Below, piece by piece: positions 25,943-37,954 of a stretch of DNA of 64,000 bases. The notes beneath the pieces are model-generated. The model saw only the letters and a list, made by a program, of their open reading frames with translations. It did not search any database and was not told the DNA's origin. Position 1 is the first letter of the stretch. Each line of letters starts with the position of its first letter. This DNA comes from Membranipora membranacea (lineage: Eukaryota; Bryozoa; Gymnolaemata; Cheilostomatida; Membraniporidae), in assembly GCA_914767715.1 (NCBI GenBank), contig OU612070.1, positions 7,829,501-7,893,500 of the forward strand, read 5' to 3'. The position numbers and the translations under genes are program-made.

Positions 25943-27883
25943 TATATATACCAGCACTAACGTTTAATCAAGATTGCCTTTCAGAACTGTGATTCAATCA
26001 TGATCATAGCAGGTCTTAAACTCCTTAATTCGGAGCATTGCATGTTCTCATTTGCCATCACCTCAATTTAAAAAAAATAAAGAACCCCTGCTGCAATAAG
26101 AAGTTGTTAATTGCTTGTTAGAGTAAATTGAATTAATGTTTTATTTATTTTTTGTTGTTGGCCTGTTGTTGAGTAGGGTAGAATGCCTGTTTCGAGTTAG
26201 CTTGTGTACAGTAGTATATCTAGAAGTACTATGTACTATGTAGTAATGAAAATCAGCTGCTGACTGCTGCGGCAGCATACAGCAGGCCTCTCTTATCAAA
26301 GCAACACTAACATTAGCTTTACCTAGTATGAGTAGTCTGCATCTTAATACCAAAACACAACTGCAGCACTTTAAAGAACATGAACAATGAACAAGAAAGT
26401 AATTTTAAGACCCTAGTATCAGCAATTCAGTAGCCAGCAAGTTGGCATGGTACAGAAGATATGAGGATTAGGCTTGACTGGTCGGAAGCCTTGCCTTGCC
26501 TAGGCCTTGCCCGTTAAATAAAAAATACGAATGAAAGCTTAAAAATGATCCGAGAAATTGATTGACAGTGGTGGACACACGAGTACAACCACTTACAGAA
26601 GACCATAGTTATAATTATTATTTATAATCAATGCAGAAGAATTTTTCTCAATGCATTAGCGTTGGGGACAGTGGCAGAAAGAAGGCTGCCGTTTCTCACA
26701 TTTCCATTGGAAAGCATTCAATTGCCTCCGATTGGTGCTTGCTCTAAGTGACTAAGCAGTATAGTTGGGTGAAAGGAATCCCCTACCCCTGACTCATTTA
26801 TCATTATCTAAGTAACTAAAATCTTCTTCCTGTAGGTTCTTGTTTCAATATCATATACTCATCCAACAACGAGGAGGATGATGTGATCTTTATGATCATA
26901 AAGGGACAATTTGATACAGTAAAGAATCAGAGCCATATCTATTGATGTATTACATTATTCATCCCTGCAGACAGATCGCTATCCGCGACCATCTGTGATA
27001 CAGGTATATGGTTTGATGATGGGGACAGGTGATCATCTGTAGTCTGCATGCAGCAGCTGGAAGCATCACTCTAATATGCTTATTTATGATATCAATCTCA
27101 GCAGGGAGGGTGGGAGACCCCACCCTCCCTGATCTCAGAACAGGGCCAGACGTAAATCTCAAAGGAACGAGGAAAAAGCAAGTCCGCTGTGTTGGCAGTA
27201 AAGACCAAAATCACTGTGACCATAACAATGGTTTGTTTGTTAAGACAACTTAATCCATTGCAAAACAAGCAGAGTTTACCACTATTTATTATTCTCTAAC
27301 ATTCAACACAACCATGCTAAAACCCCCCAGCTGTAGCTGTAGCAAGTATTTATAATCTTTGGCTCTAGTAAGCCAGGGTACAAAGCATTTTTCACAGACA
27401 GAACATTATCACCTAGATGTCAAAATTTAAATCATCTTGTAACAAGTGTTTCTAACCGGATCTCAGACCAGATCACCATGACAGCACAATGGATTCTTTG
27501 TTTTATTCAAATTCAAAGTTATTTTAGAACTATGAAACATTAATTTGTAAATGAGTGACTTCGAAGTAATTTTATATGAATGAAAGTAAATTTGTCAACT
27601 CAATTCCCTGCCAACAGTCAAAGATTATAAATAGTCATTGCTACAGTAAAAAGAGAAGTATGGGAGAATAGGAATAAATCCGAATAGAGAGACATTTAAT
27701 TCTAGGAAGCGATGTTAGAGACAAATCTGCCACAATAACTTACCTATATAAATGGAAAGTATCTAAATCCAACAAAAATCCTTGAGCAGCAGTTGTAATC
27801 CACAGCAACATCCCGAGCACTCCCAGAGTTCTTGATTGAGCTCGGCTCATGCTGCCAGATCGGGCGGGTAGTGAAGGCAGCAT
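22011..27883 (-). CDS. Alternative (or duplicated) integrin alpha amino-terminal exon set, four exons
   Basis: Exons in order are 27744-27883, 24722-24906, 22579-22700 and 22011-22175 (612 nt, 204 codons, in frame throughout). They encode a signal peptide (inner ATG at 27850 giving MSRAQSRTLGVLGMLLW), FLLDLDTFHLYS, FGYSLSFLNRTLLVGAPRAN, WLGATVV and AACAPRYVY, followed by REPTGNCYYS. These are the hallmark first blades of an integrin alpha propeller. They match exons 1-2 of the 14279 gene position for position, including VGAPRAN/IGAPRAN, AACAP and REPTG, but are clearly diverged. The last donor (GTAAGT at 22010) leaves phase 0. The next integrin exon downstream that could follow is exon 3 at 12475-12631, also phase 0, encoding the next blade. 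No carboxy-terminal half of a separate gene is visible. It is either an alternative promoter/first-exon set of the integrin gene or a truncated tandem duplicate. The exon calls are firm; the relationship is inferred. Confidence 0.8.
22290..22388. repeat. Possible small inverted-repeat element with a tRNA-like segment
   Basis: TATTGGTG at the left faces CACCAATA at the right, separated by about 85 bp. The interior contains GGTAGCTCATGGTTA, which resembles a polymerase III A box, but I find no convincing B box. It lies between the third and fourth upstream integrin exons. Confidence 0.3.
23436..23552. mobile_element. MITE, TTTGGTCCAGTTTGCCTGC family, copy 1
   Basis: The left end reads GGTTTGATCCAGTTTGCCTGC and the right end, inverted, GTTTGGTCCAGTTTGCCTGC (first base dropped here for length). 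The centre contains AGTTGCTCCC facing GGGGGAGCAACT. No coding capacity. Other copies are at 23880, 31858, 49989 and 61386. Confidence 0.75.
23880..23991. mobile_element. 112-bp MITE, same family, copy 2, with 8-bp target duplication
   Basis: Terminal inverted repeats of about 45 bp (AGTTTAGTCCATTTGCCTGC against AGTTTAATCCAATTGCCTGC) are flanked by GGGTACAG (23872-23879) and GGGTACTG (23992-23999), one mismatch in 8. An 8-bp duplication suggests mobilisation by a hAT-type transposase; that is inference from length only. Confidence 0.78.
24907..27743. other. Intron between upstream integrin exons 1 and 2
   Basis: No exon recognised. It contains an AT/GT microsatellite at about 25905-25950 and a 30-bp foldback element at 27102-27131. 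Confidence 0.45.
27102..27131. mobile_element. 30-bp micro-foldback element with 7-bp target duplication
   Basis: CAGGGAGGGTGGG, a 4-base loop AGAC and CCCACCCTCCCTG form a perfect hairpin. It is flanked directly by ATCTCAG on both sides (27095-27101 and 27132-27138). The element has no room for anything besides its ends. A relative lies at 18597-18628. Confidence 0.78.
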
Positions 27884-30179
27884 TATAATATAGTCTGTAA
27901 GTCTGTCCTATCTTACAGCAGCAGCAGCAGCAGGAAATAAATCTGTTAAACAGCTATGAGGTGAGTCCTCAGACAAGGTTTTCCATCAAATTTATGATCT
28001 GAGGCTTGATATATCAGACATCCAATGTAAGTCAGCAATGTTGAGTTAAAGTCAGCAGTGGTACTCGTATATCAAAGCTTCTGAAGTAGTAATAGTTGTG
28101 ATGTTCTCGTGTTTGATGCTGCTTATCTTTTCTCTTTCTTTATCACCTCCCGCATAACATATCGGTGCAATAAAGATATCAGTGCGATAAAAATGTCTAA
28201 ATTAAATGCAGCAGTGCTTGTCGGGCGGCAATCTGATTGAGATTTAGAATAATATCAATGATAGCCTGCAGCATCAGTATCAGACAAGAAGTGAACAATC
28301 CGCGGTGCTCAGGGCCAGAAACAGATATGACAGTCAATAATTAACATTCAAACAGAAATATTTATGTAATACATAAATAAACAAAAGTTCATATTATATT
28401 ATAAGCTGTATGTACAACTTATCCTGAGCAGCTGAATAGTTTAAGATGTGAGATGCTGCCTCAACTAATGCTGCCGTATAAAGTCTTATCCAGAGCTGCC
28501 TGCCTTTAATCAGCTAATTATAGCTTTATCCTATTTGGTGAAAACCCGTCTAAACAGATTTGTCGTATACTTGTGTACTGACAGCCTTTATTATTGATAA
28601 TGATGTATAGATAGAATATACAAAGTGAGTAATGACACTGGTATCATGGCAATGATCTCAGTACATTTCACTGCTGTGCTGCACATATCTATTGCTCTGA
28701 TAGCATCTTAAAACATTATAGAACATAGCAACCTCAAGGGATATGGGGTTAAAGGTCAATATTACTGTAACACTTGTTTATCGATGTCAGGCACATTTTT
28801 TATTGCTCAGGGGCATTTTTTGTCACAGAAGTGAACAGTTTCATCTTACAGTATATACATACCTGACAAATGATCTTAGCAACTGCTTGATGATGTAACA
28901 AAACTGTGTCACATCAGACTGATCTTCATTAAATTGAAACTGAGCAAATTACCCCCCAGGTGGAAAGTAAAAGATCGAGATATTGCATCCATTAACTGTG
29001 AGTGGCGGATTATTCTCATGATTTAGAATATTTGGAAGTCACAAGTATAAAATGATGATGGGAACAGCAACAATCTGGCTCCATATTGAAATAGCAATTC
29101 AATGATGTGAAGACTTAAGTCAGATAAAATACCGTGGTTTAATCTCCTGATACTTTCCGCAAAACATCCAACTTTTCCCCAAGCAAGTGACAGATTGGTC
29201 GGACAGACAGGGTGCCAACTCTATTGGTTTGCAAAACGAGAACGAGAACCACTAAAAGTGAATCGACACTTCCTCACTTCTTTGGAGACACTTTGATATT
29301 CACTTCTTTGGAGACACTTTGATATGAAGACTATTCTATTTAAATGGCAGCTAGCTACATTCATCGATCATTCTAACCCTGCATCACAATCGTCGAAATG
29401 ACATATTCGGTTCCACGACCAGACTGATACCATATATAACAGAGTAGATGTCCTATGTGGCCATGTGATCATAAAGGTCAGAAACGTGTCTCTAATATTA
29501 CATAAACACACTAATTTTGGAGCCGACATACATTTGTGGTTAGCCTACTGCCGGTCTGAGACATCGTTGACCGACAGAACAACAAATTTTAAAGTGTAGA
29601 ACACAATGTTATTACTCTGTGGTAAAACACAGCCAAATTTTACAAGCGCCTAATTCACATAAAGATCCCATAATGATAGACAACTGCAGCGACAGTTCCG
29701 TTAATGACAACCATACTTTACTGGTTATTTATTAATCAGTCATATATACATACATCAGTGGCTGATGAGGCAGCCCAAAATATGAATAGCAGCAATTCTT
29801 CTACAAGTGTTATTAACACTAATTCCTTCAGATAGCAGAATTACACACAGATATTATGTACAATATTGAGTAGATGTCAAAATACAGTGAAACGTAATAC
29901 ACACCTGATCTAGGTGGACTCATTATAATACATTCATGTGTAAAACTATATGACATCAGAGACTAACTGTCACCTGCTTGGTATTGTCATATTGTAAATA
30001 CTCAGCATAGCATACTAATGTACAAGTTGATATATATATATATACCAGCTAATGTGTAGGACACACTGCCTTGTCTATGTCACATGTTGATGTTAAGGAC
30101 ATGTATGTGAAACTTATACTTAGACAGATCTTGTAAGAGCTGACCTGTTGATAGTGTCAAAGTCATATTTATGTAGAGT
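27884..30179. other. Spacer upstream of the first integrin exon set and downstream of LEO1
   Basis: This should hold the promoter of the 27883 start and the LEO1 3' untranslated region. No exon is recognised. It contains a short AGC repeat near 27915 and a 25-bp tandem duplication at 29275-29325. Confidence 0.45.
29275..29325. repeat. 25-bp direct tandem duplication
   Basis: Two identical 25-bp copies beginning CACTTCTTTGGAGACACTTT occupy 29275-29299 and 29301-29325, separated by one base. Confidence 0.9.
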
Positions 30180-33100
30180 TCAGTCACTGTCATCATCAGA
30201 TACAACCTTAGCTTTCTTCTTAGGTGAAATTTCATCAGAACCCTGTTATAACAATAATAATATCAGAATATAATATTGAATACATTGACTGCATTCTTTT
30301 TAGGGACTTTTCTCCCCTCAAAAACATCTACTAAGAGAGGACAACTTTCTAATCATCAGTGTCATATGCCATACACTCTTTGGTTCGGCGGTGTTGTTCT
30401 CTCATGCTAGGTTTGTCAAATTATCTATTATTAATGAAAAACTCACCCTAACAGCTACAAACTTTTGAGATCACAGTGCCAGTGTCTGGGAAAAAATTAC
30501 GCAGACAACAGCATCTCGCTGTCTTTATATAAATTACCATAATATTTGTAACTATAATTTTCTCCAAATGCAGGCATTTGTGCAAAGACTGCGAGCAAAT
30601 ACAGAATCAGAAGTACACTCACCCCAGCGTCACTATTATCAGAGTCTGAGTCAGCGAGACGTTTAGCTTTTTGTAGTCTATTTCTCCTCATATCATCCTC
30701 ACCGTCTGTCTCGTATTCCTCGTCAGCCGAGTCTGATGAGTAATCCTGAGGGCGAGCTCCTGCCTTAGTTCTCTACATATTATATAATACAATAATATAA
30801 ATATATCATTGCACTATATATTGTATACAGAATGAAAAAATCCGCAGTTCAGCTCACTCTTCCATTCGACTTTATGGGTTATATAAAGTGTTAATATTTT
30901 GAATCCAAATTTGAAATTACAATGAAGTATTTTGTTGAGGTTGTAAATACCCATGGAGTCAGTGATAATAAACTAGTTTAACACTGAGTCACCAAGTATA
31001 TACTGTTTGTATTCCACATGATGTAAGCGACAAACAGATAAATACTTGTTGCATCACACAAATAGATGGACTGTCTAGACACACATACAAAGCTTGTCAA
31101 GACAGGCTAACAAATACAAGCTACGTTGTACATCACATGGTTGCCCTACCTAGTGCCACGGTTGATAATCTTACCTTGTATTTATTTTTGATTGCAGCTA
31201 TACTGTCATCATCATCTAAGAAGCTAGCAGATAGTCCGTGTCGGGCGTGTGCCCTCTCCCGAGTACGCCTCTGCTGATTCTCACGTCTTATTGACGCTCT
31301 CAGTCTTTCTTCCTCCTTCTTTATATTATCTGTCTTTGATAACTCAGGATCAACTCCTATAGAAAAGAAAGATGTATATGTGTTATTGATAATTTTTATG
31401 TTTGTTATTCCTTCACTTGTGATGGAGAGCTAAGATTGTGTGGGATACATGAGGGATGAAACATGCATTCATAGAACGTTAGGTGCCTATTCCTACTCAA
31501 TGCTGAAAGGAATGGCTTTCATAAAGCTACAAACAAATTTGTTTAGAATCACCTGCCCTTGCATTATGAAGAGATCAGCGTTTGTCAAATAGGGAGTTCA
31601 CCATTGTCACTGAATCCAACGAAACACTAAATAGATACCTCACTAACCTGCTATGGGCAGAACTTTGATCTTAGCAGATTTAGTAGATCTGTCAGCTAAT
31701 GACATGGTCATCTTTCTATGTGTGAACGAGTCTGTGGAATGTGGCCTAAAAATACATCACACAACCTTACATGTCAGGACTGAGCAAAAATATGAGAACA
31801 AATAAAATAGTGTCAAGAATCTGGTCAACAAAAAACATTGACTGGTCGTTGCCTAAGGCAAGTCTGGTCCATTCTGCTTGCATTCGGAGTTACCCCCCCC
31901 CTTGATTGATAAAGTGGAGGGAATGAGCAAATAGGGTGCAGGAGAACAGGAACAATCTTGGTCTACTCCTTGCCCTGTTTGGCTCAATGTTTGGCTCACT
32001 CAATGACATGTGTTATTTCAATGCTGCACCAGGTGAGAAGCTAACCGCCTACGTACAAATAAATTAGTTACATGTACTAGATAAAAATGTGAAAGTAGAT
32101 TTAGTATAATGAAATAAAATAACTCCATGAGTTATACAGTTACTTTACCTGAAGGAGAGTTTAGATTTGAACATGGCCTGTCCCTGAAGTCCAGTTCCCT
32201 GTCTGATGTAAAGGTGATTATGATCCTGCATAGGCATAGAGAACATATCAAATATCTCGGTACCCAGGTGTAAGGACATACTACCTGTGAAAAATATAAC
32301 ATAATATAATTAATACCGACCTCAATCAGATATCATCAAGAGATCTAGGAATTACAATTCATGGTTGTCAGCAAATCAAAACATTCATTAACGTCATATT
32401 ACATTATTCATATTGGGATAAAATAAGTATCACATACACCCAGCTAAAGAGTTGTGAGAGCAATTCAGGTAGTGGATGGGGATAATACTTGCTAACTGTC
32501 CATATTTGATGGTGAGAGAGGTATCCCCATTGAGTGCAGGTGCTTTGACCCATAATCAATAATATCAAGGAAGCAAAAAGGGATATTCTTACTGCATGTG
32601 GTGGTGTGCAACCTAACAGTTGACCTCCAGCATTTTAGCCCCATTCTGTAGGACATGGATAGGATATATGGTGTGCTTGTATCAGGATTGACTACCGGCG
32701 CTGTTGCTGTTCAAAGCTCATTGTTGTTATTTTCAGTAGAATGACCTTAGAGCAACAATCATCTAAACACAAAAAGGACTATTAGGAGACTTACCGTCTG
32801 ACCACCGTATGACCTTGGCGTTAGTCTCTCGTATCTTCTCCCCGAACTCATCACAAGTCAGCTCTCCTGAGCCTGGCTCCTTTGCATACCTCCACCTACA
32901 AAACAACATCAACATAGCATTACCTACCTAAATAGACTAGGGTCATACGGTGCCACACAAAGTGTTTTGGAAAGGGCTCCAGAAAAAAAAGATCACTATT
33001 TCGCACATGCTAGAAATAACTACCATTTATTCACTCTGTTGACATTAATATAGATTTCAAGCGTGGCTAGCCGAAAATGATAAGTTGACATTATTTCCTT

Positions 33101-35702
33101 GGAGGAGTAGATGGTATCTAGAGTTTAGTTTAACTAGTTATGTTAGTTAAACTAAACTCTAGCTACCATCTATCTCTCCAAGGAAATAATGTCAACTTAT
33201 TATTTTTTTATTATTTTCAGCACAAACCTAATAGTATTCTCTACTTTAAGTTTGAGACGTGCCCTTCCTTCTTCATCCATAACCTCATCCTCATCAATCT
33301 CATCTTCGTAAGAGTTAGGGTCGAATGGTCGCGTCTCCACACTGAGAAAGTTGGGTAGCTTAGCAAAACTGAGGCTATTACCGAGATCAGCCACAACTCT
33401 GGGTATCTCTACCTCAATACGTGTCTCTGGTATCTCCTCTTCTTTCTCTTCCTAAATAATAATAGTAAATAATAATAACAAAAATTAATTAAAGTGAAAT
33501 TAAAAATAGTCATTGATATCATGTAATAATCATTTAGTGATATCATGTACGTAACAGCTGAAAGCCGCAGGTAATTCTCATGTTATTTCTTTTAATCAGT
33601 CAGGGTTCCCAATTTGAGTAAATTATCCCTTTTTGTGATTTGACCAAAATACATCTTATGACTCCTTATCTTGGATGGATGGATTTATTACTATCATAGA
33701 CAAAAAGTTGTCACGAAATACGTTGTTAATACTGACAAGAAAGAAAAACATGGAAAAAATCTTATCACCTTATCATAACCACTGTCTAGTTCATTGTTCA
33801 CTTTCTTATCTTCAGATATAGCACAAATAAATGTTTTCAATGGTGGATATTCACAACATGATTAAATTATTTTTTTGCTCTCTGTACAATATTGGTTTGC
33901 TGCCAAAACAACTAATAGCTCCCTATCGGGCAATTAATCATAACTAGGAATTACTGCCCTGTCACGCGGCTACTTATTTTGTTTTGGCAGGTAAAACAAA
34001 AAAAGAGACCGCGTGACAAGGCTAAGGAATTACTGACCTGTTCATTTTTCTCTTTCTCATCTTCAGATATGTCATCAGCCTCTCCGAATATATCCTCAGC
34101 TGTAGCTCTGACAGCCTCCGGGTCGCTGCCGCTATCACTGGGTAACCGCTGCCTCTTCACTCCCACCTCATCATCACTACCGCTGTCTGAGCCTAACAGG
34201 GCCTTTTTCTTAGTGGTCGGGATATCACTGTCTGGATACATATTAATATATTATGCATCCGTATTATGTGACATACAGATTTATGTTTTGTTAGAACACA
34301 TATTTTAAGCTGATTATTCCATCTAAATCAGAATTATGCAAACATTCTACACACATAGATATGATAACATGCTGAGCCTCTGATATCAACTGTGAGCTGA
34401 CTGCAACAGAAACTCAATAGTAGCTCAGACTTTCATACCATATCTGTCTTAGACTGTCTGAAGTAGCATATCAAGACAGACTTGATCATATCTGGTACAT
34501 TTAAAGTTAGACCCCTCTATCACAAGCAATTAATTATTTGACACATTATATATATATACTGCTCTTTACCTGACCCGCTGTCAGAGTCCTTATCTTTAGC
34601 TGCCGGAGATTTATTAGATCCCTTATCAGAATCTGCAGCAGGACTTGCTGACTTGGATTTCTCTTCCTTAGCTGATTTTTTTTCAGCTCCCTCATCCTCA
34701 GACCCTGATCCAGACTTTGAGCTGCTTGGAGAGCTCGCTCTTGATGAGCTGCCTGCTGACTTAGTGGGAGAGGCAGGTGCAGCTGCTGGTGACCCTGGAG
34801 GTGACCCCTGAGCAGATTTAGGAGACGCTGCCGGTGAATTTGCAGCAGGTGAGGCGGGACCTGACCCGGATGGAGAGGCAGGACCAGAGCCCGCTGGAGA
34901 GGCAGGTCCAGATGTTGGAGACTTGGGTCGTGGTGATCCTGACTTGGATTTCTCATCTCCACTATCTGCAAGCAATACGAGTAATGCATCACATCGAAAC
35001 CTTTATAAATTACTGGTCTCAATTTATCGGTATATTGTCTTAAAGTTTCTTTTTTTCGGCTCTGTTTCAAGACAAATTGATGAATAAGCCTGGTTGGCCA
35101 GAGTCATTGTACAGTATAGAGTTGATGTTCAGACAACTGTTACAGGAATTGTTTTAGGTAAACTTTGATCTACCTGTCTCACGCAATCGAGATTAAATAA
35201 TCTAACGAGTGTAAACAATTTGGACAGAAACCACCATGTTAGTAACTAGTCTTGATACCTCAAATAATGATGCTTACCATCGCTACTTGATGAGTTACTT
35301 CCGCTGTCTGAACTGCTATCACTTCCTGATTTGTTCCCCTCTTCTCCTGAACCTAAAACAGATCATACTTAGACATATATGTATAGTACAAGAGTTTGAT
35401 GGACTTCAGGATGTTATAAGCATGTAAAAAGATAACGCTTACATTACCCTCAACTTCAAATCTAACATCGGTTGCAATTATCAGCAAGGTAAACTAGTCT
35501 AATCTGTCATATATGTAAAACATAACACAATACAAAAGCCTTACATCCAATTGGCACCACTTTTTTTAAATTATTAGGCAATTAATGTGATCATGGCACA
35601 ACTAAGAATAGCTTAAGTCAATTAAAATATACCTTGTCCTTTATTATTTGTCTTCTCTTCATCTTCAGAATCACTACCAAAGAGCTGACCAACATCAGCC
35701 AT
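30180..35702 (-). CDS. LEO1: LEO1, RNA polymerase II-associated (PAF1 complex) subunit, 11 exons
   Basis: Exons in order: 35633-35702, 35278-35352, 34570-34965, 34038-34231, 33228-33451, 32795-32895, 32149-32284, 31648-31745, 31175-31356, 30623-30772, 30180-30242 (1689 nt, 562 residues). LEO1 is a nuclear subunit of the PAF1 complex, which travels with RNA polymerase II and supports elongation and histone modification. Start [16 protein letters not shown], then an acidic/serine-rich half containing a serine-proline-alanine-rich tract encoded by exon 3. The conserved core follows: [45 protein letters not shown], and [20 protein letters not shown]. After it come an arginine-rich segment and an acidic tail ending VSDDDSD. 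These are diagnostic LEO1 motifs in the right order. It is divergently arranged with TERT, about 2.25 kb apart. Two hairpin elements sit just downstream of the exon 4 and exon 5 donors. Confidence 0.95.
31858..31965. mobile_element. Degenerate MITE of the GTCCAGTTTGCCTGCATT family in a LEO1 intron
   Basis: The left end GTCTGGTCCATTCTGCTTGC and ATTCGGAG match copies at 23436 and 23880. The right end (ATCTTGGTCTAC) is the inverted partner, and the interior has decayed around a run of C. Confidence 0.6.
33080..33200. repeat. 121-bp long palindrome next to the LEO1 exon 5 donor
   Basis: The left arm begins ATAAGTTGACATTATTTCC and the right arm ends with its complement. Each arm is about 58 bp with a few mismatches, around a 5-base centre. 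It begins 28 bp into the intron from the exon 5 donor (minus strand), so the transcript could form a strong stem right after the splice site. Confidence 0.88.
33957..34024. mobile_element. 68-bp foldback MITE (CCCTGTCACGCGG) with 11-bp direct repeat, at the LEO1 exon 4 donor
   Basis: CCCTGTCACGCGG faces CCGCGTGACAAGG, with T-rich and A-rich arms between them. AGGAATTACTG occurs on both sides (33946-33956 and 34025-34035). The right copy contains most of the exon 4 donor on the minus strand (exon starts at 34038; donor GTCAGTA), so the insertion landed about 13 bp inside the intron and duplicated part of the splice site. Confidence 0.82.
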
Positions 35703-37954
35703 GGTTAAGAGAAAGTATATTCCTTTATCTAGTTAGGTAATGGTCCTCTAGTGTAGGTGAAGGTCTGTACTATAACATCACAGCCTCATTTAGACAACAC
35801 TGAAAATATAAAAGCTGTTATCATTGAAAAAGGTTAGTTCTATAAGAAGCACGAGAAGATCTAATAAATAGAGTGAGCAAGATGGCTCCAACTTCTCCTC
35901 ACCATGTAATTATCATTCCCTGACAATATCAGAACCAGTCTGGTGTACAAGCTCGACATAACTTGTTCAAAGGCACACAGCCAAACCAAGGCGTTGTTCC
36001 AATTACGTTATTATCAAAGAGTACTCCTTGGTTGTATCAATGAACTCCTTTGGTTGTATACTTCACAGTCACTCAGCTCATAGGCACCTGGAGTTACAAA
36101 CATGTATATTTTGCTCATACAGTGTAAGCTGGTTAATTCGAATCCTGATATTTCGAAATTCCTGTTAATTCATACAACTGAGTGTGGTCCCAGCAATGAA
36201 CTAAACCTTAGGTTTAGTCATTGGTCCCAGCACAGCCAATGGTTTTTAGACTCATTTAATTTGAAAATGTAACTGTAATTTGAAATTGTCTTCCACTACC
36301 CAGGAAGAAAATAACTCCAAAATAACTCCATATTCAGAGGGTTTATGATTCTAAGTTGTCTTTTCTAACCAAGGAAGAATGTAAATCCTTGTTCAGATGT
36401 TTGTTTTTTAAATCAAATAATATCAGGGCTTTCATTGGCTGAGAAGGTTCACTGCCACCAATTCAGAGCAGAGCAAGTTTCTAGGATTATTGAGGGGTAG
36501 TAAGCTGTATTTGATTCATAGTTGATCTCAATTAAATGGGTGTTCACCTGATAAAAAAACCACATGTCTCTAAGTGCACTACGACTGAAGATATTTATTG
36601 TGAAATTGTATCATTTGTGAAGTATTTTGAAGACACATTTTTGCTTTTGTGGCTTGCTACCCCCTCACATGGACAATGTTTTGGAAAAGTTAAACATAGT
36701 CGATTACCTACAATATGTGCTCTATCCAATGAGCATAGTTTGGGGCCAAGAGATCACCCTATATTTTCTGAGCCAACAAAGAAATAAGCAACAAAATACA
36801 CACGTGTGTTGATGTTCACATAATCAATAACACTACCATCAGGTATATTGGGCAAGTGATGCAGCTGTAGAATGGTAGGGTAAGATGTTTTCTTGAGATA
36901 CAACTAATAGTCATGAACTCTTTTGTAAGGAATATGGGCTTATTAGCCATTTTATTTCATAGATGTAATATTGATTTCGTCACTTGGCGGCCATTTTGAT
37001 TTCAAAAAATGTCCCAGACATAGCTCAAGCGATACTGTTTGCTGATTGGTCAATATCGTCCTTTTGTTATTCCTGAGGAAGAGGGAGTTCATTGGACAAA
37101 TGGAGTGATCAATTTCTGGACTTAAACTCCTAATCAAAGCTGTCAACCCCGCATATCCAATTCAGTGGTTACTACTGTTCACTCAATGAACTCCCTTCAT
37201 TGGTTCACTAGTCATCAGTGTTATATTTCCATTATCACTTGCATAGCACAATACAAAAAAAAGTTGCTGTGTGTCAAACCCCTGAAATACGCCCCACATT
37301 CGTTGAAAATCCCCGCGAGCTCGCATTATTGTAATTAGAACAACTCATAATTAGAACCAACTTCTTGGGTCCCCTGGAGTTTGAATTAAGTGACTTACAC
37401 TGTATATCCATTATGGCCAACACCAACAAACAAAAAGGACACACTATCGATGTACTTGTCACTCCATATATCCAGGACCTACTATAGCATGACCCCCGGG
37501 CTCAAGTATGGTGTACCTAAGGTGAAAGAAAACTAGCTCACTCCTTGATGGAACCAACTCACTGCTTTGATCTGTTAAAGTGACTAGTGAACTAAATTAA
37601 AAATTCAGTCTTATAAGACATTATAAGTTCAGTTAATTTAATAAAATAAGCAGAAAATTACTTCATTTCTTTCTATTAAATAAATGTAACCCAGTAAAAC
37701 CAAAATAGTGTGATGCATAGGTTGAGAATATGTGGTAAGTTTTAAATTCGAATAACTCACCGTGTGTTTTAATTCAATATGGAAGTGTTAACTGATGTGA
37801 ATAACAATAGAATAATGTGAAAAAAAATTCTGATTGAAAATGGAAGAAAAGTAAAAACTTGGTACACTATGAGTAAAGGCTGAGAAATTATTGAAACTTG
37901 CATTTTGTTTGTTATTGCCTGCAACCAAAATACCAATGCACTATTTAATTGGTT
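35703..37954. promoter_or_regulatory. Divergent LEO1-TERT intergenic region
   Basis: The two coding starts point away from each other across about 2.25 kb, of which about 1.28 kb is a transposon (36120-37402). That leaves about 420 bp on the LEO1 side and 550 bp on the TERT side for promoters. I could not assign a TATA box or initiator with confidence. Confidence 0.55.
36120..37402. mobile_element. Pogo/Tigger-like (Tc1-mariner superfamily) element, about 1.28 kb
   Basis: Ends CAGTGTAAGCTGGTTAATTC and, inverted from the right, CAGTGTAAGTCACTTAATTC are flanked by TA on both sides (36118-36119 and 37403-37404). CAGT...TTAATTC ends with a TA target are typical of pogo/Tigger elements. Open frames inside (for example 36536-36787) resemble no transposase I recognise, so it is probably non-autonomous or decayed. 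A segment near 37147-37260 resembles 50590-50715, so part of the interior is repeated elsewhere. Confidence 0.75.

Noticed and set aside
34546-35070. 174-codon open frame on the minus strand overlapping LEO1 exon 3
   Set aside because: It is a frame shadow of the serine/proline-rich LEO1 exon; the LEO1 frame has correct splice phases and homology.
36536-36812. Two overlapping open frames inside the pogo-like element, considered as a transposase
   Set aside because: No DDE-type motif or helix-turn-helix pattern that I can recognise; short and overlapping in different frames.
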